A stretch of 64,000 bases of DNA from Pseudevernia furfuracea. Lineage: Eukaryota > Ascomycota > Lecanoromycetes > Lecanorales > Parmeliaceae. Positions within the stretch are counted from its first letter, which is position 1; each line of letters begins with the position of its first letter. The stretch covers positions 1,054,001 through 1,118,000 of the forward strand of contig JAIUPT010000033.1 in the NCBI GenBank assembly GCA_022315425.1, in the 5' to 3' direction. Position numbers and translations under genes: made by a program. Under the pieces are notes generated by a model. The model worked only from the letters and a program-made list of their open reading frames with translations, ran no database searches and had not been told where the DNA came from. Shown one piece after another: positions 34,898-45,125 of the stretch.

Positions 34898-35639
34898 ATG
34901 CAAAGGCTGTTTTCAAGTACTGCCGGCAAAATGTCTCAACAACGTGTACGCATGATCTGGAGACATTGACCGACGATTAGGCAGCTAATTATCGTCTCGA
35001 ATAGATTTCCTACACAGTACATGGCACGGTGCAGGGTTTGTCATTTTCTCCATTTGAGGTCCCAATTAGCTCAGGCTGTTGACCGCCGGCAGGTGTCAAC
35101 TTTCGGTAGGCCATACTGCAACGCCGGATTTATAAAATCCAGTGTAGGCCATGGTTGATATTTTTCTGATTGGACAGATCGTTCGCTCAAACAAAAGCAA
35201 AGTCCTTGAATCTGACGGGTTTTGTCAAGAACACTTCCGACCATAAGGTATGGGCTCACGGCACTTTTTCGAAGGAAGATTCTGCCCAGCGTCAACTCAA
35301 TCGTCTATCGGGTTTTGGTGACTAACGATCGGCGGTATAGGTGACTGGGGAAGCGCAAGGCTCAGAAGACAGCATCAAGTCGTTCCTCAAGGAGCTTAAC
35401 AATGGACCCAGTGCTGCACACGTGGTGAAGGTCGAGAAGGAAGAAATTAAGACAAAGGTTTGTACATTTCAGAGTGATCTCTTCCTACTTGGTACCGAAT
35501 CAGAGTCTTAGATATCTGGAAGGGAAAGACTCTTTTTTCATCTTCAAAGATTCTCTGGAACTCAAATTCTTGGTTCGAAGAAGCGATGCTGACTGCAAAA
35601 CGTGCGTAGGAAGGAGAGAGCTCCTTTGGGACCCAGTAA
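34898..35639 (+). CDS. Acylphosphatase (six exons, one of 13 nt)
   Basis: Exons 34898-34945, 35005-35035, 35093-35105, 35178-35247, 35341-35457 and 35610-35639 join in frame to 102 residues. Starting at the second Met (34931) would give 91. Acylphosphatase (EC 3.6.1.7) hydrolyses acylphosphates such as 1,3-bisphosphoglycerate. The joined protein has the catalytic loop GTVQGVNFRSF with the essential Arg at 31, and GFVKNTSDHKVTGEAQG with the essential Asn at 49. It continues with FLKELNNGPSAAHVVKVE and ends in EGESSFGTQ, in line with the family's usual C-terminal EGE-xx-F. No single exon is long, so the gene is easily overlooked. The 13-nt third exon encodes only part of GVNFR but carries most of the catalytic loop. 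The first exon could add a short mitochondrial-like extension (MQRLFSSTAGK). The last acceptor is the least certain point. Confidence 0.85.
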
Positions 35640-36050
35640 AGCTAATCCTTCTGTTGAATTGATGAGGACAGGGCATTGGGCAGAGCTTAGTAAAAGCATG
35701 AGAAAATGCCATGATAGCCAGAGAATATTGCCCAAATCTATATTCGCACAGTCCGATTCTGCTCTGTTCATCTGTACCAATTGAAAAGGTGCATGTCCCA
35801 GTCCAAATTTACAGTCCAAGCTAAGGTATGCAAATAAGCCTCACAACCTTAGTGGCAAACAACGCGTTCCACGGTGAAACACCGGCAAAACTGTTTTCCC
35901 TTGGCGCGTGTCACCCTGGGTTTCACCCTGTTAGCCTGAGTCCATGAAGTTATTGAACATACCGCAAATGGTCAAGTAAATTGTCTTCCGATTCATGTCT
36001 TTGCACACTTCTTGTCATCGTCCACATCTCTAGCTTGCCCATATACCATC
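35640..36050. other. Intergenic spacer
   Basis: About 410 bp between the acylphosphatase stop and the next + gene. No gene or repeat was recognised. Confidence 0.5.
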
Positions 36051-37649
36051 ATGTATAATCTTGTAAGCAATGCTCCGAGCATGCCAACAACGGCTTTCAG
36101 TCCATCACCAGGTAGCAATGCTTCATATTCCCCGCCTTTAACCAGAGACTCCTCACCATCTCCGTCCATATCTCCTACACCAGCGATATCTGCCTGTCCA
36201 CCACTGAGTCGATCTTTCTCCGCTAATTCATCAACCACGTCCTCGGTCTCTACGGCTTCTCAACCATCCATAACCTCTCGTTCTGTCTCTGCATCTGGTG
36301 CGGTCCGCCAAAGAGGCTATGTCCGGCCACAAGGGGTTTCATTTGCCCCTTCGGCTGGCAACAGGGATAGTGTTCTTAGCTTGGGCAGCATTGCTCATCT
36401 CCAATACTACTTCGCCCGCACTGGCTTACTAGATGGCAAGGGAGGCCAGTTGGCGAAAGAATCAAAGAACAAGAATGGCATTGAGAAGCCGTCTACAAAC
36501 ATTCTCCCTAGGATTCGTGCCAGTCCGGACTTGGGACACGGCACAGACGACAGCAATGGCTCTTCTGGGGAAGCAGATGGGGACTCAGAGGAACCAGTCA
36601 TGCTTCCACCAACGGTCAGCACCTACAATTACAGAGTTCAATATCTCCCCCCACCACCAGATTTGGAGACGCTCAGGCATGATCTTGAGACCACTCTGGC
36701 TGATGCCAAAAAGGCATTGCGAGAAGTTCAAGATCAAAATGAGCAGGACCTCGAACAACGAAAGTTGGAATCAGAAAAAAAGTCTCCGGACACAAACAAC
36801 GATGATCACGTGTCATCGTCACTTTCACAATCATCAGGCTGGTATGAGATACAAGGGATGCACATATTAGATATTGTGACCCTGGCGATTCGTGCCGCGA
36901 AAATCTACCACACTTCCCACGACAACCCGCGTCGACTTTACAGCATCAAATCGGAACGTCAAATACGTGAAGAACTTCTTGGTGTTCTCGATGTGCTGAA
37001 AAGGATGGCTGGCCGAAATTTTGTTGGCGGGATGAGGGAGGAAGAACTGAGGACTACGAAGCATTGGGTGGAAGGTATAGAAGCATTTCTAATCAAAGAA
37101 GCAGCAATGGAGGAGCAGGAGCAAAAGACCCGAGACAGCTGGGCTTGGCTTAAAGGGTCCTGGCAGGGTCGAGAACGTGAAAGAGAATGGCTGTTCTTAA
37201 CCTCATTCCTACCTGAGGTCAACCTACCCGAATGGACAGCCCTTGAAGACTCTGCTCAGACACCCACACAGTTCCTAGAATCATTACGGACTGGACTGAC
37301 CTTGGTTCGTCTGCACAATGCCATTTTGAAGGAGTTTAAGGGGCAATTTGGCGACATCAAATCCTTCCATACCGATACAGCTAAACCCTACCGCTGCTCT
37401 GAGAATCTTCGCTATTGGATCAAAGCAGCGGAACTTCGGTGGGGAACTAAGCTGAAAGTCAATGTCTCGGGAGTAGTAAATGCAAAAAGTGAGGCGTGGA
37501 CGGACTTCGATAGAGCAATCCTTCAGTGGAGCAAAGCAGTCAGGGAAGAGCTCACAAAAGAATTCGAGGAAGCAAAAAGACGGCCGAAAAAGGAAACGAT
37601 ATATCCTGCAGAACAAGAGACCGGCATCAATAAGCATGATGAATCATGA
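36051..37649 (+). CDS. Uncharacterised fungal protein (532 aa) with a conserved helical C-terminal half
   Basis: A single-exon frame of 532 residues. The frame is open further upstream, but the first ATG is at 36051 (MYNLVSNAPSMPTTAFSPSP). I do not recognise a named family. Residues 1-115 are Ser/Pro-rich and disordered. From about residue 185 (STYNYRVQYLPPPPDLETL) the protein becomes charged and helical, with a likely coiled coil at 205-245. A long conserved-looking part follows: MHILDIVTLAIRAAKIYHT, QIREELLGVLDVLKRMAGR, REREREWLFLTSFLPEV and FLESLRTGLTLVRLHNAIL. The segment from there to KPYRCSENLRYWIKAAELRW has the spacing of a calponin-homology-like fold, but this is only a resemblance. 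No membrane segment is seen. Confidence 0.8.
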   Translation: MYNLVSNAPSMPTTAFSPSPGSNASYSPPLTRDSSPSPSISPTPAISACPPLSRSFSANSSTTSSVSTASQPSITSRSVSASGAVRQRGYVRPQGVSFAPSAGNRDSVLSLGSIAHLQYYFARTGLLDGKGGQLAKESKNKNGIEKPSTNILPRIRASPDLGHGTDDSNGSSGEADGDSEEPVMLPPTVSTYNYRVQYLPPPPDLETLRHDLETTLADAKKALREVQDQNEQDLEQRKLESEKKSPDTNNDDHVSSSLSQSSGWYEIQGMHILDIVTLAIRAAKIYHTSHDNPRRLYSIKSERQIREELLGVLDVLKRMAGRNFVGGMREEELRTTKHWVEGIEAFLIKEAAMEEQEQKTRDSWAWLKGSWQGREREREWLFLTSFLPEVNLPEWTALEDSAQTPTQFLESLRTGLTLVRLHNAILKEFKGQFGDIKSFHTDTAKPYRCSENLRYWIKAAELRWGTKLKVNVSGVVNAKSEAWTDFDRAILQWSKAVREELTKEFEEAKRRPKKETIYPAEQETGINKHDES

Positions 37650-38684
37650 AGATTATGATGGCTACAAACAGATGTTGTTGGTGATGCGAACAGACGGAGA
37701 GGGGCTATGAGCAGGACGTGCAGTGTTTTGTTTTCCTGACGGCAGAGTGTTCTTTCTTGATACCCCATGTTCACCGTGTTTACCATTTTATCTATCATAG
37801 AATGACAACCCAAATGCACTGCAATCCAGAGATAGGCTTCCTTTGCAGACGAGACCTGTCCAAATTATTGTAGACATGGAAGTCGCCCGTAGTGCTAAAC
37901 CCGACATAGGCTGTGATGCAATGGTCAACCGTAAACCTGCGGCTGTCAACATGAGAATTGCCCGCCTACACCAACCCTGACAAAATACATACCTTGCTCA
38001 TGCTTCCACCTCCCAGCTGAATTTCACTAAGAGTTTGCTTGCATAGCAAACAGCTTACCTCGCACTTACCCTGCTTTGCTTGCAATCACATTAGAACCTC
38101 TCGCGGCCGCTTAAACGCGTGAGCTTGGCTTTTAACCCAGCCCCTGCTCCAGCTACGTTCGGGGGGTTCTCCACCGCCGCAAGCCTCGTTCAGTCTCTTT
38201 TCCACAGCAGAGATTCCCCTTATTCTTGAGAAGTCCTCTGCATTACAGATAAAGATAAAATCTTGCCAAAGTTCCTGAAATCGAAGTTGTGGCTGGTCGG
38301 CTGGACAGGAAACCTCGACCTCCTATCCTCAGCCCTCTAACACAGCCAGCTAGAGAGACTCCGACCTTGGATTAACCGAAATTGACGTTCAAAAGAGCGT
38401 GATACAGTATGAAGTCCAGTGATCTTGCTTGACATTGCCACCGCCACCGCCGCTCATTTCGAAAACGAAGCTGGGGCTTGACCGTCACATCGGCTTGGTA
38501 GGCCTACCAGCAGGCAGAGTGAAGACAAACAAACATAAGATTTGGGTGGAAAGGAGGAACCTTGAAGAGATTGTTGAGTTCTTTCAGAGAAACAGAGTAG
38601 AACACTTCGCATACTCTCTATTCAAACCTAACGAGATCACGACTTTCACAAGAATTTCATACGAGACACACTTGCCAGTCCAAG
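37650..38684. other. Intergenic region, probable long promoter/leader of the KAR9-family gene
   Basis: About 1 kb without a supported gene. The frame overlapping the KAR9-family start at 38429-38752 has no ATG near its beginning and no recognisable motif. The region probably holds the 3' UTR of the 532-residue gene and the promoter of the next gene. Confidence 0.5.
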
Positions 38685-41267
38685 ATGGCGGGCTACAACA
38701 TACTGACAGGATTCTCGAAGAAAGGCCGCAATGGGTCCACCACAAAAAATGAGCCAAGTGCACAAAAACCAGAAGACACCCTACCTGTAAGCATTTCAGA
38801 GGATGACGAGGTGTTGGCACCTCCCGGGGAAATGTCCACGCAACAGAGGCTTGCGTCGCCAGTAGATGCAGAGTCATACTTCAATTCGCTGAACTCAATA
38901 AGGTCATCTCGAGCGAATTCGGTATACTCACTCTCACGCATATCACTCACCAGTCAGCTTTCACAATTGACTTCCTTGGCCTTACCGAATCCGACCTTGC
39001 TATCCAGCAGCATCTCGTACATACCTACAGCTCCTATCGCCGCGACCACTCTCAGTAGCGCCGCAGACCAAATTAGACGATGGCTTCAGAAGGCAACGGA
39101 GGTCTTGAGTGGACTTAATGCCGAAGATGACGTGGAATGGGCGGCTGCCGGAGGTCGAGAAGGGCTAGGGGAGGTACAAGCGGCGATCAAGAGATTTGAA
39201 AGTCTTATTGGTGTATACGTCAGAGCGATTGAAGACCTGCAGGAGCGAGACGACATCTCGGATGTTCCTAATGAGCAGCTCAAAGGTGTCGTTGATCAAA
39301 TGGAGAGCATCCTTGAGGATTGGGACATTGTGTGGAGGTCACTAAAGGACATTCAGCGACAGGTCGAACTGGCAATGGAATGGGAAGAGCTATGGAATGT
39401 TGTACTCGGAGACATTGGATTGGAAGTAGAAAACCTGTCCAGGCTGGTCTTCGAGATGGAAGAGGCAAGGCATAAAGCGTTGCTGGCAGATCCTTCTGAG
39501 AGCATCGGAGCTCTTGACATGCAGGAGCTTGACACCATCGTGGAAGAGGGCGAAAGGGAGACAACAAGCCATCGCATTAGCTTATCAAATGCTTTACCAT
39601 CAAGCTCACCAACGGAGTCTCCAGAATCCAGCATGGCACCAGAAGATGACCGACTGCTGGCTCTCTTCGCTCGCATGCAGCCACTTCGAGCGTCATTGGA
39701 CTTCCTCCCAATGACTTTGTCAAATTTTCATGCTAAAGCACAGCCAGTGCTGCCTACAGCTTGTCAGGAGCTCGACTCAAGGAGGGTAAGCCTTGAGAAG
39801 AAGTGGAAGACCTTAGAACGCGATGCTCAACGTCTGAGGCAAGAGCTCAGCGAGGATCGTTGGGTGCTTCTATTCCGCAATGCTGGAAGGCAAGCTCAAA
39901 AGCTCTGTGAATCAATCGAGCGCGCCATCACCAAACTTCAAGAAGCTATCGATCTAGGGGCGCAGCATAGCAATCCTCCGTTGCTAGCTAAGAAGGTGGA
40001 GGCCTATGAGGCAAAGAAAACTCATTACGGACCAGCAATCGAGAAGGTTCTGGGAATAATCAACAAAGGTGTTACTGGCCGGATCACTGTTAACGGCGAG
40101 ATTCTAAGGCTGCAGTCAGACACAAGTGCTAGATGGCAAAGCACTAGCTCAGACATGAAAGATATGGATCTGGCTTTGGATGACTTGACCATGAACAAAA
40201 ATCAACAGCTACGCGACTCCATTTCTAGTATTATATCTTTAGACCGTTCCTTGGATCGATCTGCAAATGGTAGTGCCGTTGACACCCCGGGCAGCTCGCC
40301 TGCATCCTCTGTTGTTATGGGTCCGACAAATGGCAATAAGCGTGATGAGTCTCCAGGCATGAATGGATTGAGCCGCAGAAGCAGTATTGTGTTTAACAGC
40401 AACGCTCGTTTAAACAGTGCACGTCGAAACTTCACCATGCCACCCGGGTCACCTGGCTCAACCCAGCTGCCTCGCAAAACACCGATGTCTAGGTCTTTCA
40501 CATCGGACAGCTGGTCCTCATCTCGAGGCGCATCACCATCACCTTATGCCAAGCAAGCGTCGGCTACACCTACACCCGGATGCCGTACTCAACGACCTGG
40601 CATGCCACAAGTCGACAACAAGCCTCGCTGGAACTCTTCTCCAAAGGTCGAGCGTTTTGAATTTGGCCAGAAACCATGGCCAGTACCATACTCTACTGTA
40701 TCGCTTAGTCGCAGGAGCTCAATGGCTTTTCGCCCCCCAAGCAGCGCCGGATCTCACCTGAACTCGTCTGGTCTTACTCTTCCCAGCCCATTGGGGCGTT
40801 CATCACCAGCACCCGCTCTGGTCACTGCAACCATATCGCATCGCCCACGCGTCGCATCTGGCACCCAAAGCTCCCTCGGGACGCGTCAAACTTCATGGTC
40901 CTCACCTGCGCATTCGACCGATTGGGTGAAAGTCAAGGACAAGACACCTCCATCCACGTCAAAGAAGGAGAGCATTCGCCTCGGCTCAGCACCAGGCTCA
41001 CCTCCAGATGTGCCTACCGAAGAAAGTCCATCTGCAAGACCAAGGCCGCAGCGCCCAAGCACCTCTTTTGCAAGCAGCCGTCGCGTCAGTATGCTACCGC
41101 TGCCGAAGAACTCGCCTTTAGCACTTTCGAATGGGCGGGAGACCGCTATGGGATTGAGGACGATATCAAACGGAAATGGCAGAGAGAGCTCTTTCGGGTC
41201 AAGGCCTACGTTAAACGGGAAGGAGAATGGAGCTATCGAGCAGGGGAAGGTGAAGGCGTGGAGATAA
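38685..41267 (+). CDS. kar9: KAR9-family microtubule/spindle orientation protein
   Basis: A single-exon frame of 860 residues, starting MAGYNILTGFSKKGRNGSTT. In yeast Kar9 links Bim1/EB1 on microtubule plus ends to type V myosin and so orients the spindle and nucleus. The fungal KAR9 domain is recognisable from about residue 120 (SAADQIRRWLQKATEVLSGL, IKRFESLIGVYVRAIEDLQE, and MEWEELWNVVLGDIGLEVEN followed by LSRLVFEMEEARHKALL). It is predicted as a long all-helical bundle to about residue 490. The C-terminal 370 residues are Ser/Pro/Arg-rich and disordered, as is usual where Kar9 binds Bim1; I did not find a clean SxIP motif by eye. The end, KVKAWR, is reached without an intron. Confidence 0.85.
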   Translation: MAGYNILTGFSKKGRNGSTTKNEPSAQKPEDTLPVSISEDDEVLAPPGEMSTQQRLASPVDAESYFNSLNSIRSSRANSVYSLSRISLTSQLSQLTSLALPNPTLLSSSISYIPTAPIAATTLSSAADQIRRWLQKATEVLSGLNAEDDVEWAAAGGREGLGEVQAAIKRFESLIGVYVRAIEDLQERDDISDVPNEQLKGVVDQMESILEDWDIVWRSLKDIQRQVELAMEWEELWNVVLGDIGLEVENLSRLVFEMEEARHKALLADPSESIGALDMQELDTIVEEGERETTSHRISLSNALPSSSPTESPESSMAPEDDRLLALFARMQPLRASLDFLPMTLSNFHAKAQPVLPTACQELDSRRVSLEKKWKTLERDAQRLRQELSEDRWVLLFRNAGRQAQKLCESIERAITKLQEAIDLGAQHSNPPLLAKKVEAYEAKKTHYGPAIEKVLGIINKGVTGRITVNGEILRLQSDTSARWQSTSSDMKDMDLALDDLTMNKNQQLRDSISSIISLDRSLDRSANGSAVDTPGSSPASSVVMGPTNGNKRDESPGMNGLSRRSSIVFNSNARLNSARRNFTMPPGSPGSTQLPRKTPMSRSFTSDSWSSSRGASPSPYAKQASATPTPGCRTQRPGMPQVDNKPRWNSSPKVERFEFGQKPWPVPYSTVSLSRRSSMAFRPPSSAGSHLNSSGLTLPSPLGRSSPAPALVTATISHRPRVASGTQSSLGTRQTSWSSPAHSTDWVKVKDKTPPSTSKKESIRLGSAPGSPPDVPTEESPSARPRPQRPSTSFASSRRVSMLPLPKNSPLALSNGRETAMGLRTISNGNGRESSFGSRPTLNGKENGAIEQGKVKAWR

Positions 41268-43067
41268 TTACGAGCATAGTGAGTGCGATCGTGGGCAATT
41301 ACGGAAGAGAAGAAAAAGTCCTTCTTCGAACCTTCGATGTCTCTATGAGCAATTGACGAAGCGTTGTAGCGAAAGTATTTTAGCGAAGGTGTCCCGGCGG
41401 AAAGTGTGTACACTAATTCCTGTTACTTGACTATCGAGAACATATGAATGCGGCCTTCAGCCAGCATTTCCGAATGCTGCAGATAGAACAGAACAGTGCA
41501 TATGGTAGCAATCATTCTAGCGAATCTGCCTTGAAGTGGTAATGCTTATGCCCTGATAGCTACTCGCAAGGTAATGCTTAGCACATTTGTGCACCCCATA
41601 CTCTTCGAGCTTAGCTTGTCATTTGATATACTCCTTCCCCCCTAGCATTCGCTTGCTTCCCTCGCAAGATTCTTCTAAGTCTAACCTCCATGTTCTCATC
41701 CATTCGCAGCCTCCTCTTATCTCAGCCTGTTCCTGGCTCTATCTGACTCAGTCCAATCTTCGAAGATCTTCGAATTTGCATACGCTATACGACAGAGATA
41801 ACATACCCCCCCCCCTCCCATCGACTCTTACTGTCTTTGATCGCACTCTTCTGCTCTCCCTTTGCCCACCTGCTGTGCCTTCCCTCGCGCACACGCCCTT
41901 TTACGGATCCCCGCATACGTATGCGCACGCGTTCATGCACCGTACAATCTGCACGGACACCTACCCATCCACCTATGTTAACCGATAGTTGCCCACACGT
42001 TACCATCCAGTCTTGTGAACTTCTCTTGATTTATTCTCGCCTTTTGACGCAAGTAAGGTCTTCCGTGGTCCTACCCGATCGATACCCAGACCAGCCCAGA
42101 AGCGTGATGCGATACGTTAAAAACACGAAGGAAAACTTCGGTTGCAAACCTTGCATCTCTCTCGGAGTCGCACTCGGTTACAGGATACCGAAATGCATTG
42201 CCTTTGTCCACAACCACCCTTTTCGGCCGCGAACCTCTTTCCCTTTCAACTTGTTGCCGGATCCGTCGACTGCGAGCGTATTAGGAATTCCTCTCCCGGA
42301 TCTTTGATGTTCTTTTCTTCTGACAGGCCATGCCATCCTCCCATCGCTCTCCCTCCATCATCGGCCATCCTTACCACTAAACACCGGCTGTAGCCTACAA
42401 AACCCGTAAGTCATCATTCTCAAGTCGGACTCTAGCTTTCTGAACATCAGGATGTCGCAGGAGTTGAATACTCCCGGGCCCAATGGCACAACCTGTCTTC
42501 GATCCCAAATGACACCCGCTGACTCCGAAGACTTCAGGCAATGACTCCCTGGCTCCTCGTCCCTGAGTCCGCCATCGGCGTCTTACCGCCTCACCATGAA
42601 CTCACATGCCTACCAGTAGAGACATCTAGGATGCTCTGGCTGATCTGCACCATCGCTATTGCCACCCTGTTTATTGTGATTGGAATCATGTCACCCACTG
42701 GGCTGAGGACGAGGGGTGTGAATGAGGGCAGTGAAATGGAGAAAGGAAGCATAAAGGTAGCCGAGGGGAAGGAGATGATTTTGAGAAGGGGAAGCGGCAG
42801 CGTGGGAATGTGGAGAGTTGAGAAGGGAAAATAGATGGTTTCCACAGGGAAGGGATTAGACCCGAAGATGCGAACCAAAGGCGCTTGGATTTGCAAGTAC
42901 AAGCATGGAAGTCCATAATTCTGCATGCAGCCTTTGCCTTTGAGCCGTCATCAGAGCATGCTGTATGGTACATCGAACTCGAACCGCAATGGCTTCGTCA
43001 ATCAAATCATACCTCTCGCCTGCAATGTGTGAGCTTTCAAGACTGTCCTGATTGCAAAAAAATTCTC
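41268..43067. other. 1.8-kb convergent intergenic region; one weak small ORF
   Basis: This gap lies between the stops of the KAR9-family gene (+) and the Lsb5-like gene (-), longer than needed for two 3' UTRs. It contains a C10-11 tract near 41805-41820 and pyrimidine-rich sequence. The frame 42541-42834 (+) would encode a possible one-pass membrane protein (MLWLICTIAIATLFIVIGIM), but nothing else supports it. A non-coding transcript or an intron-rich small gene cannot be excluded. Confidence 0.4.
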
Positions 43068-44448
43068 TCACCAAGTCATGCCAGGCCGTTCAGCCTTCGG
43101 CGTGTGCACGGCATTACTATCTGCAAAAGGATCATCTCTTTCCTCTTCCTCAGAATCGTCATCCTCAGCATGCTGTAACCCACCTTGCCCGTTTAGGAGC
43201 ATGGTCGGATGTTGCTGGCTAGGCTTTCTACCGATGTTGAGCCTTGACAACGCTTCTTGTGTGTCTTTCTGTTTGTCTGGTTCCGGCTTTGTAGGTTTCG
43301 CTGGTCGCTCATCGTCGCTCGACTCCTGCCCGTCGCTGTCACTATCGTCGTCGACGCTCTTGTCAAGAATTTCATATGCCATCAAAGCCTCGACGAGGCT
43401 ATCGTTAGCATTGATTAGGCTACCTAGCCACTGTTCGCTTTCCACATGCTGAATGTACCGCAATATCTGTCGCCGCAGCGCTTTACATGTTTCGAAACGG
43501 TTGACAGTCTCTGCGTGTTCGCTAACACGAAGCTTTTCTCTGTTCAGGAGTTTTAGCGCATTCATGAGGTTAGTGCTTGCGACAGATGAGGAGGCAATGG
43601 TTTGGAGGAGTTGAGGCTTTTCCTTCTCGAGATTGAAGGTTTTTGACCTTGATTTGTTGCCATGCTTGTCAGGCTTCAGTTTCTTGGAGTGGTATTTGGG
43701 TGTTGGCGTGATGCTTGCGGCAGCGTTGCTTCTGGGCGTCAGACTCGGTGAAGCCATTGAGCTTGACTCGCCAGACATGGATTCGTCTTCAGTGCTGCCG
43801 AAAGGATCTCCGTTTGCTTCTCTTTCGGTCTCTTGCAATACCTTCGACTGTGCCTGGGTGACTTGTTTTTTCCGCTTGGGAAGCTGCTTCTCGAGGGCTA
43901 CAATGCGCTCCATGCCTTGGGTGGACTGGTATGCGACGGCCCATTGTCTGAACAGTATTTGGCACTTCTTCTTCACCTCTGAGTCCGACAAGGAGTCTGT
44001 GGCGCAAACACGAAGGCGTTCCAATAATGGCTCGTCTGCGAAAGCACGCTGAAAGCGGGGACCAGCATTTTCGATGAGACCATCCAGGACCGTGAGAGCT
44101 CGTAGTTGTTGATCGACGCTGCCATACTTACTGCGGCATCATTTTAGCAGAGTTCAATCTGATTGCCAATGGACAGTTGGGCCTACAGCTTCTTCCGTAT
44201 CGCTCGTGCTGCTTCGGTTGGACCACCGGTTTGCAATCTTATGACCTCGATCAGGTCCTCGATTCCGCTCATATCATCCGTTTTATAATGTTCGCTGGTC
44301 AAGCGATTGATCCGAACAGTAATTGCCGAGTAAGGTTTGCTCTAATCGTCGAGAACAGATGGCATTAGCTTCATGGAAAGGTCAGGAGGGCTGCAGGTAG
44401 ACGAGATTGAGATGCCTAGCAGACATGATAGGGCGCTACGTATAACAT
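43068..44448 (-). CDS. lsb5: Lsb5-like VHS/GAT-domain protein
   Basis: Three exons on the minus strand (44448-44440, 44341-44187, 44130-43068) give 408 residues. Lsb5 resembles GGA proteins; in yeast it binds Las17 and ubiquitin and links endocytosis to actin. The VHS-type N-terminal domain reads KPYSAITVRINRLTSEHYKT, DLIEVIRLQTGGPTEAARA, IRKKLKYGSVDQQLRALTVL and DGLIENAGPRFQRAF. A charged linker with a KKLKPDKHGNKSRSK patch follows, then a GAT-like three-helix segment (about 200-300: NLMNALKLLNREK, ALRRQILRYIQHVESEQW, and LINANDSLVEALMAYEILDK). The C-terminus is acidic and ends DDPFADSNAVHTPKAERPGMTW-like. The second and third exons are firm. The nine-base first exon (Met-Leu-Tyr) is the best in-frame start I can find but is uncertain. 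Confidence 0.85.
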
Positions 44449-45125
44449 GACTTTTACCCGTGACGTTCTACGAGGACGGAGGGTAGACAGAATACAGATT
44501 GGGGCCAAAGATATGCAAGACAGCCCCTCGGCAGCTGACGACAAACACATTTATCCACCACCTACCGAAGTCGAAAACATTTTGTTCTTCTTTTCGGACT
44601 TGCGTCCTGCAGCTCAGACACACTTCAATGAGTAGAAAGCGATAACACAGAATAGTCGTTAAGAGCCAGCATGAGAGACTGGCATCGCTGAATGCAAGCA
44701 GATGCTGGGTGACCTTGACGAACAGATTGTAGGATGACGAAATCAGCACAAAGTCCAGTTTCAATGAGCGATTTTCGAGTCTGATGAGACCAACAGGTCT
44801 TTAGGACATATAGAAATGGATTTTTGTAGTGTCGAATAACAATGCATCCGGTTGCAGAACAGAAGAATGTCGTGCCTTTTGATATTGAGCTTGCAGCCTG
44901 CTTGAGCCTCAGACCAAAACCCCGCGCTTAACCCTTTTTGGATTGCGGGGTGCAGATGACGGGGATTTCTTCCACCCCACTCTCTCGCGAAGCCTGGCAC
45001 ACTTTGTTTCTCAACATACCAGTATGCAATAGATTCTCCATCCAAACATTCAGCTGTGGAGGGTAGTGGTGGTGGAGGGGTTTAGGAGGGAGATAGAGGG
45101 GTCGGAGGTGAATCATAAAGACGGA
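44449..45125. promoter_or_regulatory. Divergent intergenic region: lsb5 (-) / uncharacterised gene (+)
   Basis: About 680 bp between two divergent starts. A GGT-rich stretch (gtagtggtggtggagggg) lies at 45064-45081, just before the + gene. No coding sequence is supported, though the + gene frame is open back to about 45066 without an ATG. Confidence 0.4.

Noticed and set aside
41837..42307. 156-residue plus frame downstream of the KAR9-family gene
   Set aside because: Cys/Pro/Arg-rich without domain signal or good start; looks like chance in pyrimidine-rich DNA.
42541..42834. 97-residue frame with one hydrophobic segment
   Set aside because: A single membrane-like stretch is weak evidence, and the C-terminal part looks purine-rich and random. 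Kept only as a note in the intergenic entry.
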